Positions 7,457-15,587 of a stretch of DNA of 25,215 nt are shown piece by piece. The position numbers and the translations under genes are program-made. How positions within the stretch are numbered: the first letter of the stretch is position 1; every line of letters begins with the position of its first letter. Origin of the DNA: JAYWIG01 sp043789035. Its GTDB lineage: Bacteria > Pseudomonadota > Gammaproteobacteria > Burkholderiales > Burkholderiaceae_E. The notes under the pieces are model-generated. The model did not search any database and was not told the DNA's origin. It saw only the letters and a program-made list of their open reading frames with translations. Location: NCBI GenBank assembly GCA_043789035.1, contig JAYWIG010000337.1, forward strand, positions 1-25,215. Direction: 5' to 3'.

Positions 7457-10006
7457 ATGGAAGTGCTGCAACTACGCGCGCTGCGCGGCCCAAACGTTTG
7501 GACGAAGAAAACGGCGCTTGAAGCCTTGGTGCAGTTTGATTCCAAACTTGACACTGAAGCGCTAGCAAAGCAGCTGGCACATTCAGCTCTGGAGCTTCAG
7601 GTGGCAGCGGGCTGCGACGTACATTTCTGTACCTACAAATCTGCTCTTGAAGCAAACGGAGAAGTAACAGGGAAGTGGCAAGTAGTCGTCGAATATAGCG
7701 AAGAAGTGGTAGGTCGAGCAGCATTCGATTCTATTTTGCAAGCGCAGGGTCAGGTCACTGATGTCATTAATCTTCTACGGGATATGGACGAAAATTTACG
7801 GCTTGGCCCAAGCACCAAATCGATAGTTGATGCAGCACGTCTAAGAAACATTCCTTTTGTACGACTTACCGAAGGTAGCCTCGTGCAGCTGGGCTGGGGC
7901 GTTAACCAAAGACGCATTCAAGCAGCAGAATCAAGTGAAACCAGCGCCATTGCAGAAAGCATTGCGCAAGATAAAGATCTCACCAAAACCTTGCTGCAAG
8001 CAGCCGGTGTACCAGTTCCTCAAGGCCGTCCGGTAAGCGATGCAGAAGATGCTTGGATAGCAGCGCAGGAGATTGGCGCTCCGGTGGTTGTCAAACCCTT
8101 AGATGGAAATCAGGGCAAAGGCGTTACCGTCAACATTACATCGGAAGCACAGGTAAGAACTGCTTTCGAGAAGGCCAAACAAATTCGACGCACTGTGCTG
8201 GTTGAGCGCTATCTTCCCGGGTTCGATTTTAGAATTTTAGTCGTGGGCGGCAAGATGATTGCAGCCGCTAGGCGCGACCCTCCAACAGTTACTGGAAATG
8301 GCACTGACACAGTGGAAGCGCTAGTCGCGGCCGTCAATCTCGATCCATTACGTGGTGATGGCCATGCCACACCCTTAACCCGCATTACGATTGATTCGAT
8401 TGCCAGCGACGTGCTTGCTGAACAAGGCTTAAGTGCATCGGCTATTCCTGTGAAAAACCAACGAGTTGTACTGCGCAACAACGCGAATTTGAGCACAGGC
8501 GGATCAGCCACTGATGTGACTGATGATGTTCACCCAGAAGTTGCCGCAAGCGCGATAGCGGCGGCACAAATGATTGGCTTAGATGTTTGTGGCATCGACA
8601 TCGTCAGCGAGACACTTTCTAAACCCCTAGAGGCGCAGGGCGGAGGCGTCGTCGAAGTGAACGCAGCACCAGGTTTGCGGATGCATTTGAATCCGTCATA
8701 TGGCCGCCCTCGCAACGTGGGAGAGGCAATCATTGCGTCGATGTTCGGCGAAAAAAAGACGCCTGCAAAGATTACGTTAAAAGACAGCGCACGAGTGCCA
8801 CTGATTGCAGTCACTGGCACAAATGGCAAAACGACAACAGTGCGGTTGGCTGCTCACATTGCACAATCTGCAGGCCATGTTATAGGCATGACAAACTCCG
8901 ACGGTGTTTACGTGGGTGGCTTACTTTCCGAACACCGTATCGATACAGGGGATTGCAGTGGGCCAAAGAGCGCCCGATCTGTATTAGCACACCCTGATGT
9001 TGATTTTGCGGTACTTGAAACTGCCAGAGGCGGCATTCTGCGCGAGGGTTTAGGTTTCGATAAGGCACAAGTTGCTGTTGTTACCAACATTGGCATCGGC
9101 GACCACTTGGGGTTAAATTTTATTCATGACGTGGCTGGTATTGCCAAAGTTAAACAAGTCATCGTCGACAACATCGCCAGCAAGTCTGAAGGTGGCTGGG
9201 TAGTCCTAAATGCCGCAGACCCACTCACGTTAGCTATGGCCGAAAATTGCGCGGGCAACGTTTTGCTATTTGCAAGCAACCCCAACTGCCCAGCCCTACA
9301 AAGCCATAGAAGACGCGGGCTGAGGGTGCTTACCTTAGACCCAACTGGGCAGTCAATCATCGCGGTAGAACATAATCAAATCGTTGCCACAATTGCACTG
9401 TCTGAAGTGCCGTTTACAAAAAATGGTGCCCTAGGTTTTCAAGTCGAAAACGCACTGGCCGCATGTGCCGCTTCGTGGTGTGTCGATTTAAGTTGGGCTG
9501 TGATTAAGCAGGGCCTTCAAACATTTATTAATGATGCAGCCAGTGCACCTGGGCGCTTCAATGTGTTTGATTACAAGGGCGCTACCTTGGTGGCAGACTA
9601 CGGCCATAACCCCGATGCGATTCAAGCGCTGGTTGATGCGGTCAAGGGGCTACCTGGCAATAAACGCTCGGTTGTCGTAAGTGGTGCAGGTGATCGCCGC
9701 GATGAAGACATCAGCGAACAAACTCGTATTCTGGGCAGCCACTTCGATGAAGTAATTCTTTATGAAGATGCCTGCCAACGCGGGCGACAAGACGGAGAAG
9801 TGTTAGCGCTTCTACGACAAGGCTTAGCCGATGCTTCTCGCACGCGCAGCATTGATGAAATTCACGGTGAATTCAAAGCGATTGATTTAGCGCTTGGGCG
9901 TTTGCAACCCGGCGATCTTTGCTTGGTGCTAGTTGATCAAGTGGAAGAAGCGGTTGAGTATTTACGCGGTGTTAGTGCCCCATCAATTAGCGCTCCATCA
10001 GTTTGA
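7457..10006 (+). CDS. cphA: Cyanophycin synthetase with reduced N domain
   Basis: An 849-residue cyanophycin synthetase. The enzyme polymerises aspartate and attaches arginine to each side chain using ATP. The ATP-grasp domain keeps LGPST (117-121), VVVKPLDGNQGKGV (210-223) and EVNAAPGL (400-407). The Mur-ligase-like domain is complete, with P-loop GTNGKTT (454-460), the ETARGG motif (521-526) and the C-terminal DYGHNPDA (714-721). The N domain is about 60 residues shorter than in the upstream paralogue: the PGF, GGF and GH-x-x-EH elements are missing, and AHSALELQ (41-48) is what remains of the LEHIALELQ region. It lies 20 bp after the paralogue, and its 3' end overlaps the convergent hydrolase gene by 9 bp. 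Confidence 0.92.
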   Translation: MEVLQLRALRGPNVWTKKTALEALVQFDSKLDTEALAKQLAHSALELQVAAGCDVHFCTYKSALEANGEVTGKWQVVVEYSEEVVGRAAFDSILQAQGQVTDVINLLRDMDENLRLGPSTKSIVDAARLRNIPFVRLTEGSLVQLGWGVNQRRIQAAESSETSAIAESIAQDKDLTKTLLQAAGVPVPQGRPVSDAEDAWIAAQEIGAPVVVKPLDGNQGKGVTVNITSEAQVRTAFEKAKQIRRTVLVERYLPGFDFRILVVGGKMIAAARRDPPTVTGNGTDTVEALVAAVNLDPLRGDGHATPLTRITIDSIASDVLAEQGLSASAIPVKNQRVVLRNNANLSTGGSATDVTDDVHPEVAASAIAAAQMIGLDVCGIDIVSETLSKPLEAQGGGVVEVNAAPGLRMHLNPSYGRPRNVGEAIIASMFGEKKTPAKITLKDSARVPLIAVTGTNGKTTTVRLAAHIAQSAGHVIGMTNSDGVYVGGLLSEHRIDTGDCSGPKSARSVLAHPDVDFAVLETARGGILREGLGFDKAQVAVVTNIGIGDHLGLNFIHDVAGIAKVKQVIVDNIASKSEGGWVVLNAADPLTLAMAENCAGNVLLFASNPNCPALQSHRRRGLRVLTLDPTGQSIIAVEHNQIVATIALSEVPFTKNGALGFQVENALAACAASWCVDLSWAVIKQGLQTFINDAASAPGRFNVFDYKGATLVADYGHNPDAIQALVDAVKGLPGNKRSVVVSGAGDRRDEDISEQTRILGSHFDEVILYEDACQRGRQDGEVLALLRQGLADASRTRSIDEIHGEFKAIDLALGRLQPGDLCLVLVDQVEEAVEYLRGVSAPSISAPSV

Positions 10007-10819
10007 GGCGTTGCATAACTGGTCCGCACTTGCCACTTTTGGCAGTGGCGCAGTATCCAACCAACGGGCCCATAACGCTTTCCATGGCGGCCAATCATGC
10101 CCGCCTGGCTCCTGTAAGTGCCGCGACGGTGGGAGCGCCCATCCGAAAATTTTATTGGGCGGAGCTAATCTGTCTTCCGTGCCGTAACCAATATAGGCTT
10201 GCGGTAAAGCTTCGACGTTTGGCAAAGTATAGCGACTAAGCCAACGCCAAAGATCAGTACTGAAGTCTGCTTTCTCAGTGTTTATCTCAGAGCCTTTCCA
10301 ATCTTTTAGTCCGGTCGATTGAATAGGCTCCCAGACTTTGGGTTCGCCCATGTAGGGTGCCATCACAAAAAAACCATCATACATTTTCTTCGGGTCAGGT
10401 GTGGCCAGCTTTGCTTGGCTTGCACCATAAATCAACGTGCCAAAACCACCCAGAGAAATTCCAGCGAACCAAATCTGTGAATAGCCTTTCGCACGCGCAG
10501 GCAACACCACTTCTTTTTCAAGCCTATCGACAATCTCAAGCTTGGTAAAAAACCCGTAGTGCGAATCGAGTATCTGCATATCAGCTTGAATACGGCGATC
10601 ACGCACCGCTTTCACGAACCCCTCACGCACAATATCTGCGGGTACTTCACGCACGCCGGGCATAAAAACAATTAGCGTTTTAGGTCTAATTGGGCAGTCG
10701 ATCTTATCTTCGATAAAGGCCATTGGGCCTTCGGTTGATCTTGGGCTTATGCAGGCTGATAAGGCCAACAGCACAGCAATACTGGTTAGATAGCGAGAAT
10801 AAATTTTGATGCTTTTCAT
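9998..10819 (-). CDS. Lipoprotein alpha/beta hydrolase
   Basis: A 273-residue protein with a lipoprotein signal: a hydrophobic helix ending in the lipobox LSAC with Cys23. It should be lipid-anchored after export. The body has an alpha/beta hydrolase fold, with nucleophile elbow GISLGG (Ser122), a likely acid in GTEDRLA (Asp216) and the base in GGHDW (His241). The substrate is unknown; esterase or peptidase activity is possible. It is not a member of the cyanophycinase (peptidase S51) family. The gene converges on cphA with a 9-bp overlap, so antisense contact between the transcripts is likely. No clear ribosome binding site precedes the ATG. Confidence 0.78.
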   Translation of the reverse strand: MKSIKIYSRYLTSIAVLLALSACISPRSTEGPMAFIEDKIDCPIRPKTLIVFMPGVREVPADIVREGFVKAVRDRRIQADMQILDSHYGFFTKLEIVDRLEKEVVLPARAKGYSQIWFAGISLGGFGTLIYGASQAKLATPDPKKMYDGFFVMAPYMGEPKVWEPIQSTGLKDWKGSEINTEKADFSTDLWRWLSRYTLPNVEALPQAYIGYGTEDRLAPPNKIFGWALPPSRHLQEPGGHDWPPWKALWARWLDTAPLPKVASADQLCNASN

Positions 10820-10923
10820 GAATGGCTAAATTGGATGTCAAAGACTATCGCAGATTCACTTAAGTTTGGTTATTGGGGTTATAGAGGTGCTTTCCTTGCC
10901 CAGAGATACGACTAATATACCGA

Positions 10924-10957
10924 ACATGGTTAAATAGTCGCGACTATTTAACCATGT
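10924..10957. promoter_or_regulatory. Perfect 34-bp palindrome before the ATPase gene
   Basis: ACATGGTTAAATAGTCG (10924-10940) is followed directly by its exact reverse complement (10941-10957). The palindrome is perfect over 34 bp with no spacer and ends 16 bp before the ATPase start codon. A TAATAT at 10913-10918 just before it could be a -10 box, placing the palindrome at the start of the transcript; a TATTAT at 10962-10967 is an alternative. An operator for autoregulation or a 5' RNA hairpin are both possible. Confidence 0.65.
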
Positions 10958-10973
10958 CTGCTATTATTTATAA

Positions 10974-12104
10974 ATGAAACGATATTTAGATGAGATCGTG
11001 TCCCGGGATCTTGCTAAAAAAATGGTATTTCTCACTGGCCCTCGTCAGGTAGGAAAAACAACCTTAGCTCGGCAATTATTAGCGGGCTACTCCAACGGGC
11101 AATACCTAAATTTTGATACAGCCAATGATAGAAAAACTATCACTTCGCATGCTTGGAACCCTCAAGCGCCGCTTTTGGTGTTCGATGAGCTACACAAAAT
11201 GCCGCGATGGAAGTCATGGCTAAAAGGCGTTTACGACGGCAAGCCCAATGAAAACAAAATATTAGTGACCGGAAGTGCTCGCCTAGATTTTCTAAAAAAA
11301 AGCGGCGATTCATTAGCGGGGCGTTTCTTTAGCCTACGGCTGCACCCTTTAAGCGTTGCAGAATGGTGTGCAGAGCAAGGTACGAGGCAAGAGCAAGCAC
11401 TGTCACACCTACTAGAGCGTGGTGGGTTTCCCGAAGCGGCTCTGGCCTTAAATGTAAATGAAAGTGAGCGTTGGCGTTTGCAATACCTTGATGGCTTAAT
11501 TCGCGAAGACATCCTTGAGTTCTCTCGACTGCAAGAAATCAATACGATGCGGGTATTGGTTGAAATGCTGCGAGAAAGGGTAGGCTCGCCATTATCGGTA
11601 GCTTCTCTGGCGAGAGACCTGAGCGCTTCAACAACCACCATCACTCGCTACTTGCAGATTCTTGAAGCCATATACGTTATTTTCACGATCAAACCATGGC
11701 ATAAAAATATTACACGCTCACTGCTAAAAGCACCCAAAATTTATTTTTACGACTCTGGGTTAGTGCGTGGCAACGAAGGGGTTCGTTTCGAAAATTTAGT
11801 GGCCACTCACCTTTTGAAATGGGTTCACTATCAGCGTGACGTCGAAGGTAAAGAAGTTGACCTTCATTACATTCGCACAAAAGACGAATCAGAAGTCGAC
11901 TTCAGTGTAGTGACTGCTGGCCACGTCACCCAGCTTATTGAATGCAAGCTGAGCGACACTAAACCGCATAATGCACTAACCCGATTTGCAGTTGAGCACC
12001 CCGACGCAGCCGCCATCCAATTGGTCAGAAATTTGCGCCAATCGATCCATCAAGCCACAGTAACTATTGAACCTGCCGCGCAGTGGTTGGGGCGATTGAT
12101 TTAG
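10974..12104 (+). CDS. AAA-type ATPase with DUF4143 C-terminal domain
   Basis: A 376-residue cytoplasmic protein of the AAA_14/DUF4143 family. The N-terminal ATPase has Walker A GPRQVGKTT (22-30), Walker B LLVFDELHK (67-75) and sensor VTGSARLD (98-105). A winged-helix-like segment lies near residues 203-235 (SPLSVASLARDLSASTTTIT). The C-terminal part looks like a PD-(D/E)xK fold, with FENLV, EVDF and IECKLS in order. These proteins are widespread and often mobile between genomes; their role is not settled. No ribosome binding site is visible, and a 7-codon ORF starting inside the palindrome (10954-10977) overlaps the start codon. It ends 6 bp from the convergent transporter operon and stands alone. 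Confidence 0.85.
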   Translation: MKRYLDEIVSRDLAKKMVFLTGPRQVGKTTLARQLLAGYSNGQYLNFDTANDRKTITSHAWNPQAPLLVFDELHKMPRWKSWLKGVYDGKPNENKILVTGSARLDFLKKSGDSLAGRFFSLRLHPLSVAEWCAEQGTRQEQALSHLLERGGFPEAALALNVNESERWRLQYLDGLIREDILEFSRLQEINTMRVLVEMLRERVGSPLSVASLARDLSASTTTITRYLQILEAIYVIFTIKPWHKNITRSLLKAPKIYFYDSGLVRGNEGVRFENLVATHLLKWVHYQRDVEGKEVDLHYIRTKDESEVDFSVVTAGHVTQLIECKLSDTKPHNALTRFAVEHPDAAAIQLVRNLRQSIHQATVTIEPAAQWLGRLI

Positions 12105-12110
12105 CCTGAT

Positions 12111-13715
12111 CTACAACCCCGGCGCAGCCGTCAACAACTTCTTCGTGTATTCCTGCTGCGGGTTGGCGTAAAGCTCAGCGGTTGGACCTTGCTCAACGAT
12201 GCGGCCTTGGTGCATCACAACCACGCGATCACAAAGTTGGGCGGCCACGCGTAAGTCATGAGTAATAAACAGAATGGCCAGCCCGAGTTCATCTTGCACG
12301 CTGCGCAGCAGTTTTAAAATCTCTGCTTGCACAGATACATCTAATGCTGATACCGCTTCATCAGCAATCAGCACCTTGGGCTTGCAGGCCAACGCCCGAG
12401 CAATCGCTAAACGTTGCCGCTGCCCACCAGAAAACTCGCTCGGAAAACGATTCAATGATTGCCTTGGCAATCGAACCACATCCATCAAACGTTCCGATTC
12501 TCTTCTGGCGTCGGCTTCTGAAATACCAAAGTTCACGGCACCTTCGATCATGCTGTCGCCAATGCGGCGACGTGGGTTGAGCGAGCGGTTTGGGTCTTGA
12601 AAAACCACTTGAACATGGCTGCGAAACTTGCGCAACTGGCTTTCAGACAAGGTTGCAACTTCGTTATCAGCCCACTGAATCTTTCCTGCAGTCGGGTCGA
12701 TCAACCGAATTAAGCAGCGTGCAAAAGTTGACTTACCTGAACCTGACTCACCCACAACACCAACAGTTTCGCCTGCTCGCACCGCGACAGCGGCGTCGAC
12801 TAAAGCTTTTGTATTCATTCCGCGGCCTGTCCAAGTGCGGGAGACGTAGGTTTTATCAACCTTCTCGCCTTGAATTTGCACCACATTACTTTTCAATATT
12901 CTTGGAGGCGGCGGTTCCATCGACGGCACCGCCGCTAACAACATCTTAGTGTAATCCTCTTGAGGGGCATGCAGCACTTGCTGCTTGGTGCCCTGCTCGA
13001 CCACAACGCCTTTGTTCATTACCAACACTCGATCGGCAATGTCGTTGACCACGCCCATGTCGTGCGTGATGAAGAGCACTGCGCTGCCCTGCTCTTCGCG
13101 CAGCTCTTTCAAAAGCGAGAGAATCTCTTTTTGAGTCGTGACATCGAGGGCCGTTGTTGGCTCATCGGCAATCAACAATTTAGGCTTCAATATCACTGCC
13201 ATCGCAATCACAATGCGCTGGCGCTGCCCGCCTGAGAGTTGATGGGGATAGCTTGAAAATATACGTTCTGGCTCGGGCAACTTCACGCGATTGAAGACTT
13301 CAATCACCTTGGCTTTGGCCTCCGAGTTCGACAACTTCGTGTGTTTGAACAAAAGTTCAAGCACTTGTGCGCCGCATGTCATGACTGGGTTCAAAGCCGT
13401 CATGGGCTCTTGGAAAATCATCGCCATGGTTGATCCACGTAATTGGCGCAGGCGCTCATCCGATACCGATTCAATTGCTTCACCGAGCAATTGAATACTG
13501 CCACTTTCACGCTTTAAGGCTTTGTCGAGCAAACCCATCACTGCGAGCGACATTACCGATTTGCCGGAGCCGGATTCGCCCACGATACAAAGCGTTTCAC
13601 CCGCACTTATAGAGAAACTTGCATTTTGTACCGCATGGGCTCTGTCGCCACCCGATGGCAGCGTGATGTGCAACGCATCGACTTTTAAAACGACAGATGT
13701 ATTTGCGTCAGCCAT
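12111..13715 (-). CDS. Dipeptide ABC transporter, fused double ATPase
   Basis: A 534-residue protein with two nucleotide-binding domains in tandem, equal to DppD and DppF fused, as in YejF and GsiA. Domain 1 has Walker A GESGSGKS (46-53), LSGGQRQR and Walker B LLIADEP. Domain 2, from about residue 285, has a second GESGSGKS, FSGGQRQR and LIADEAVSALD. The protein powers import through the two permeases upstream. Its ATG shares a base with the stop of the permease gene (TAATG), giving translational coupling. It is the last gene of the operon and ends 6 bp from the ATPase gene on the other strand, with no terminator hairpin seen. Confidence 0.93.
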   Translation of the reverse strand: MADANTSVVLKVDALHITLPSGGDRAHAVQNASFSISAGETLCIVGESGSGKSVMSLAVMGLLDKALKRESGSIQLLGEAIESVSDERLRQLRGSTMAMIFQEPMTALNPVMTCGAQVLELLFKHTKLSNSEAKAKVIEVFNRVKLPEPERIFSSYPHQLSGGQRQRIVIAMAVILKPKLLIADEPTTALDVTTQKEILSLLKELREEQGSAVLFITHDMGVVNDIADRVLVMNKGVVVEQGTKQQVLHAPQEDYTKMLLAAVPSMEPPPPRILKSNVVQIQGEKVDKTYVSRTWTGRGMNTKALVDAAVAVRAGETVGVVGESGSGKSTFARCLIRLIDPTAGKIQWADNEVATLSESQLRKFRSHVQVVFQDPNRSLNPRRRIGDSMIEGAVNFGISEADARRESERLMDVVRLPRQSLNRFPSEFSGGQRQRLAIARALACKPKVLIADEAVSALDVSVQAEILKLLRSVQDELGLAILFITHDLRVAAQLCDRVVVMHQGRIVEQGPTAELYANPQQEYTKKLLTAAPGL

Positions 13716-14620
13716 TATTTGCCGCCGCGCTTAGCAAATTTCGGATCGAGCACATCGCGCAAGCCATCACCTAACAAATTGATAGCCAGCACCGTGGGCA
13801 CAAGAAACGCCGCGGGGAACAACACGTTATGCGGGAACTCAGAGAACTGCACCCGCCCTTCGGCCATGATGTTGCCCCAGGTCGGAATATCTGCTGGTAG
13901 CCCCAAACCTAAGAAGCTAAGAATAGCTTCGGTAAGCACCGCAGAGGCTGCGATAAAAGTACCTTGAACAATCATGGGCGCTATTGAGTTCGGCAAGATG
14001 TGACGAAACATAATCGTGAGCGGCGGAGTGCCGAGAGCTTTGGCGGCTTCAACAAAAGGCTCTTCACGCAAGCTCAAAACAAGTGATCGAACTAAACGCA
14101 CCACCCGAGGAATTTCTGGCACGGCAATCGCCACAATCACTGTCGATAGTTTGGCGCCCAAGGCTGCAACTAAAGCAATCGCAAGCAACACGGAAGGAAT
14201 AGCCATGAGGCCATCCATAAAGCGCATCAACACCGCATCGACGCCGCGAAAGTATCCCGCCAACATGCCAAGCAAAACACCAATGCCCAACGCTAGCAGC
14301 GCTGTACTAAAGCCAACTAATAATGAGATGCGTATGCCATACAGCACCCGAGAATAAATATCCCGCCCAAAGCTATCGGTGCCCATAAAAAAGCTATGCG
14401 CTACGCTCGTGCCGTCGGGCATGACCATCTGGCCTTTGACGCCGGGCAAGGTGTTGATTTGGGACGAATCCATTGCCGAAGGGTCTACCGTTCCTAGCCA
14501 AGGTGCTAACGCGGCCAAAAGCAGCAAAAAGAAAATCACGCCTGCGCCAATTTGCACGGAACGATTTTCGGCAAGACGCCTTAGGTTACGATTTCGGTTC
14601 GCAGTCGAAGCAGCACTCAT
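13715..14620 (-). CDS. Dipeptide ABC transporter permease, DppC type
   Basis: A 301-residue inner-membrane permease. It has an N-terminal helix followed by a periplasmic loop holding the GTDSFGRDIYSRVLYG motif typical of DppC/OppC, then five more helices. The EAA loop that contacts the ATPase reads EAAKALGTPPLTIMFRHILPN. The C-terminal region with SFLGLGLP and PTWGNIM is also characteristic. It lies 11 bp after the DppB-type gene and overlaps the ATPase gene. With its partner it forms the channel for a peptide-like substrate. Confidence 0.93.
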   Translation of the reverse strand: MSAASTANRNRNLRRLAENRSVQIGAGVIFFLLLLAALAPWLGTVDPSAMDSSQINTLPGVKGQMVMPDGTSVAHSFFMGTDSFGRDIYSRVLYGIRISLLVGFSTALLALGIGVLLGMLAGYFRGVDAVLMRFMDGLMAIPSVLLAIALVAALGAKLSTVIVAIAVPEIPRVVRLVRSLVLSLREEPFVEAAKALGTPPLTIMFRHILPNSIAPMIVQGTFIAASAVLTEAILSFLGLGLPADIPTWGNIMAEGRVQFSEFPHNVLFPAAFLVPTVLAINLLGDGLRDVLDPKFAKRGGK

Positions 14621-14631
14621 TGACTTGCGGC

Positions 14632-15573
14632 CTAGTAACGAATACGCGGATCGAGGAACAAATAGCTCACATCGACCAGCAAATTAACCAACACATAGGC
14701 CACCGAGAAGAACAAGATCACGCCTTGAATGACCGGAAAATCTCTATTTAACACGGCATCGACCGTTAGCTGGCCCAAGCCGGGAATTGCGTAAACAGTT
14801 TCAGTGACCACCACACCACCAATTAATAGCGCCACGCCGATACCAATCACTGTAACGATAGGCACGGCCGCATTACGCAAGCCATGTTTCACAAGCACGG
14901 CAATTTCGCCTAAGCCTTTGGCACGCGCGGTACGAACATGATCTTCGGTGAGGGCTTCGCTTACTGCTGCGCGGGTCACTCGTGCAATCAACGAAACGTA
15001 GATCGTCGATAGCGTAATGCAAGGCAATACCAGCTGATAAGCCCACGCGCCGAACCCTTTACCAAAGCGCACATACCCTTGCACGGGAAACCAATCGAGC
15101 TTCACGGCGAAGTAGTAAATCAAAACATAACCCACCACAAACACGGGTATTGAGAAACCGATGACCGAGAAAGCCATCAAGCCCTTATCGAGCCATCCGC
15201 CCATTTTCCACGCGGCTAGTGTTCCCAGGGGAATGGCAAACACTAAGGCCAAAAACATGGTGCCAATAGCTAGCGAAATGGTTGGTTCAACTCGCTGAAG
15301 AATGAGTTCAACAACTGGTTTGTTTAAATAGAACGAATATCCGAAATCGCCCTTGAGCACATTACCAAGCCAAATACCGAACTGCTGCCAAATCGGTAAA
15401 GTCAGGCCAAGCTGCTCACGAATGCGAGCGATGTCATCACTCGTTGCATTTTGACCGGCAATCACCGCGGCAGGGTCGCCTGGCGTGAGCCTAAGAATCA
15501 GAAAAACGACTATTGCCACCACCAGCAATACTGGAATGATGGCAGCTAGTCGCTGAGCGAGAAATCTAAGCAC
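14632..15573 (-). CDS. Dipeptide ABC transporter permease, DppB type
   Basis: A 313-residue inner-membrane permease with six predicted helices. It begins MLRFLAQRLAAIIPVLLVV and has the early LTPGDPA motif of DppB/OppB proteins. The EAA loop reads DHVRTARAKGLGE, followed by KHGLRNAAVPIVTVIG, and the end has NLLVDVSYLFLDPRIRY. It lies 14 bp after the binding-protein gene and 11 bp before the DppC-type gene, in the same operon. Confidence 0.93.
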   Translation of the reverse strand: MLRFLAQRLAAIIPVLLVVAIVVFLILRLTPGDPAAVIAGQNATSDDIARIREQLGLTLPIWQQFGIWLGNVLKGDFGYSFYLNKPVVELILQRVEPTISLAIGTMFLALVFAIPLGTLAAWKMGGWLDKGLMAFSVIGFSIPVFVVGYVLIYYFAVKLDWFPVQGYVRFGKGFGAWAYQLVLPCITLSTIYVSLIARVTRAAVSEALTEDHVRTARAKGLGEIAVLVKHGLRNAAVPIVTVIGIGVALLIGGVVVTETVYAIPGLGQLTVDAVLNRDFPVIQGVILFFSVAYVLVNLLVDVSYLFLDPRIRY

Positions 15574-15587
15574 GAGAACCTAAGAAC

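Noticed and set aside
9998..10819. Cyanophycinase (cphB) identity for the hydrolase next to cphA
   Set aside because: It has a lipobox and alpha/beta hydrolase GISLGG elbow, with none of the peptidase S51 features.
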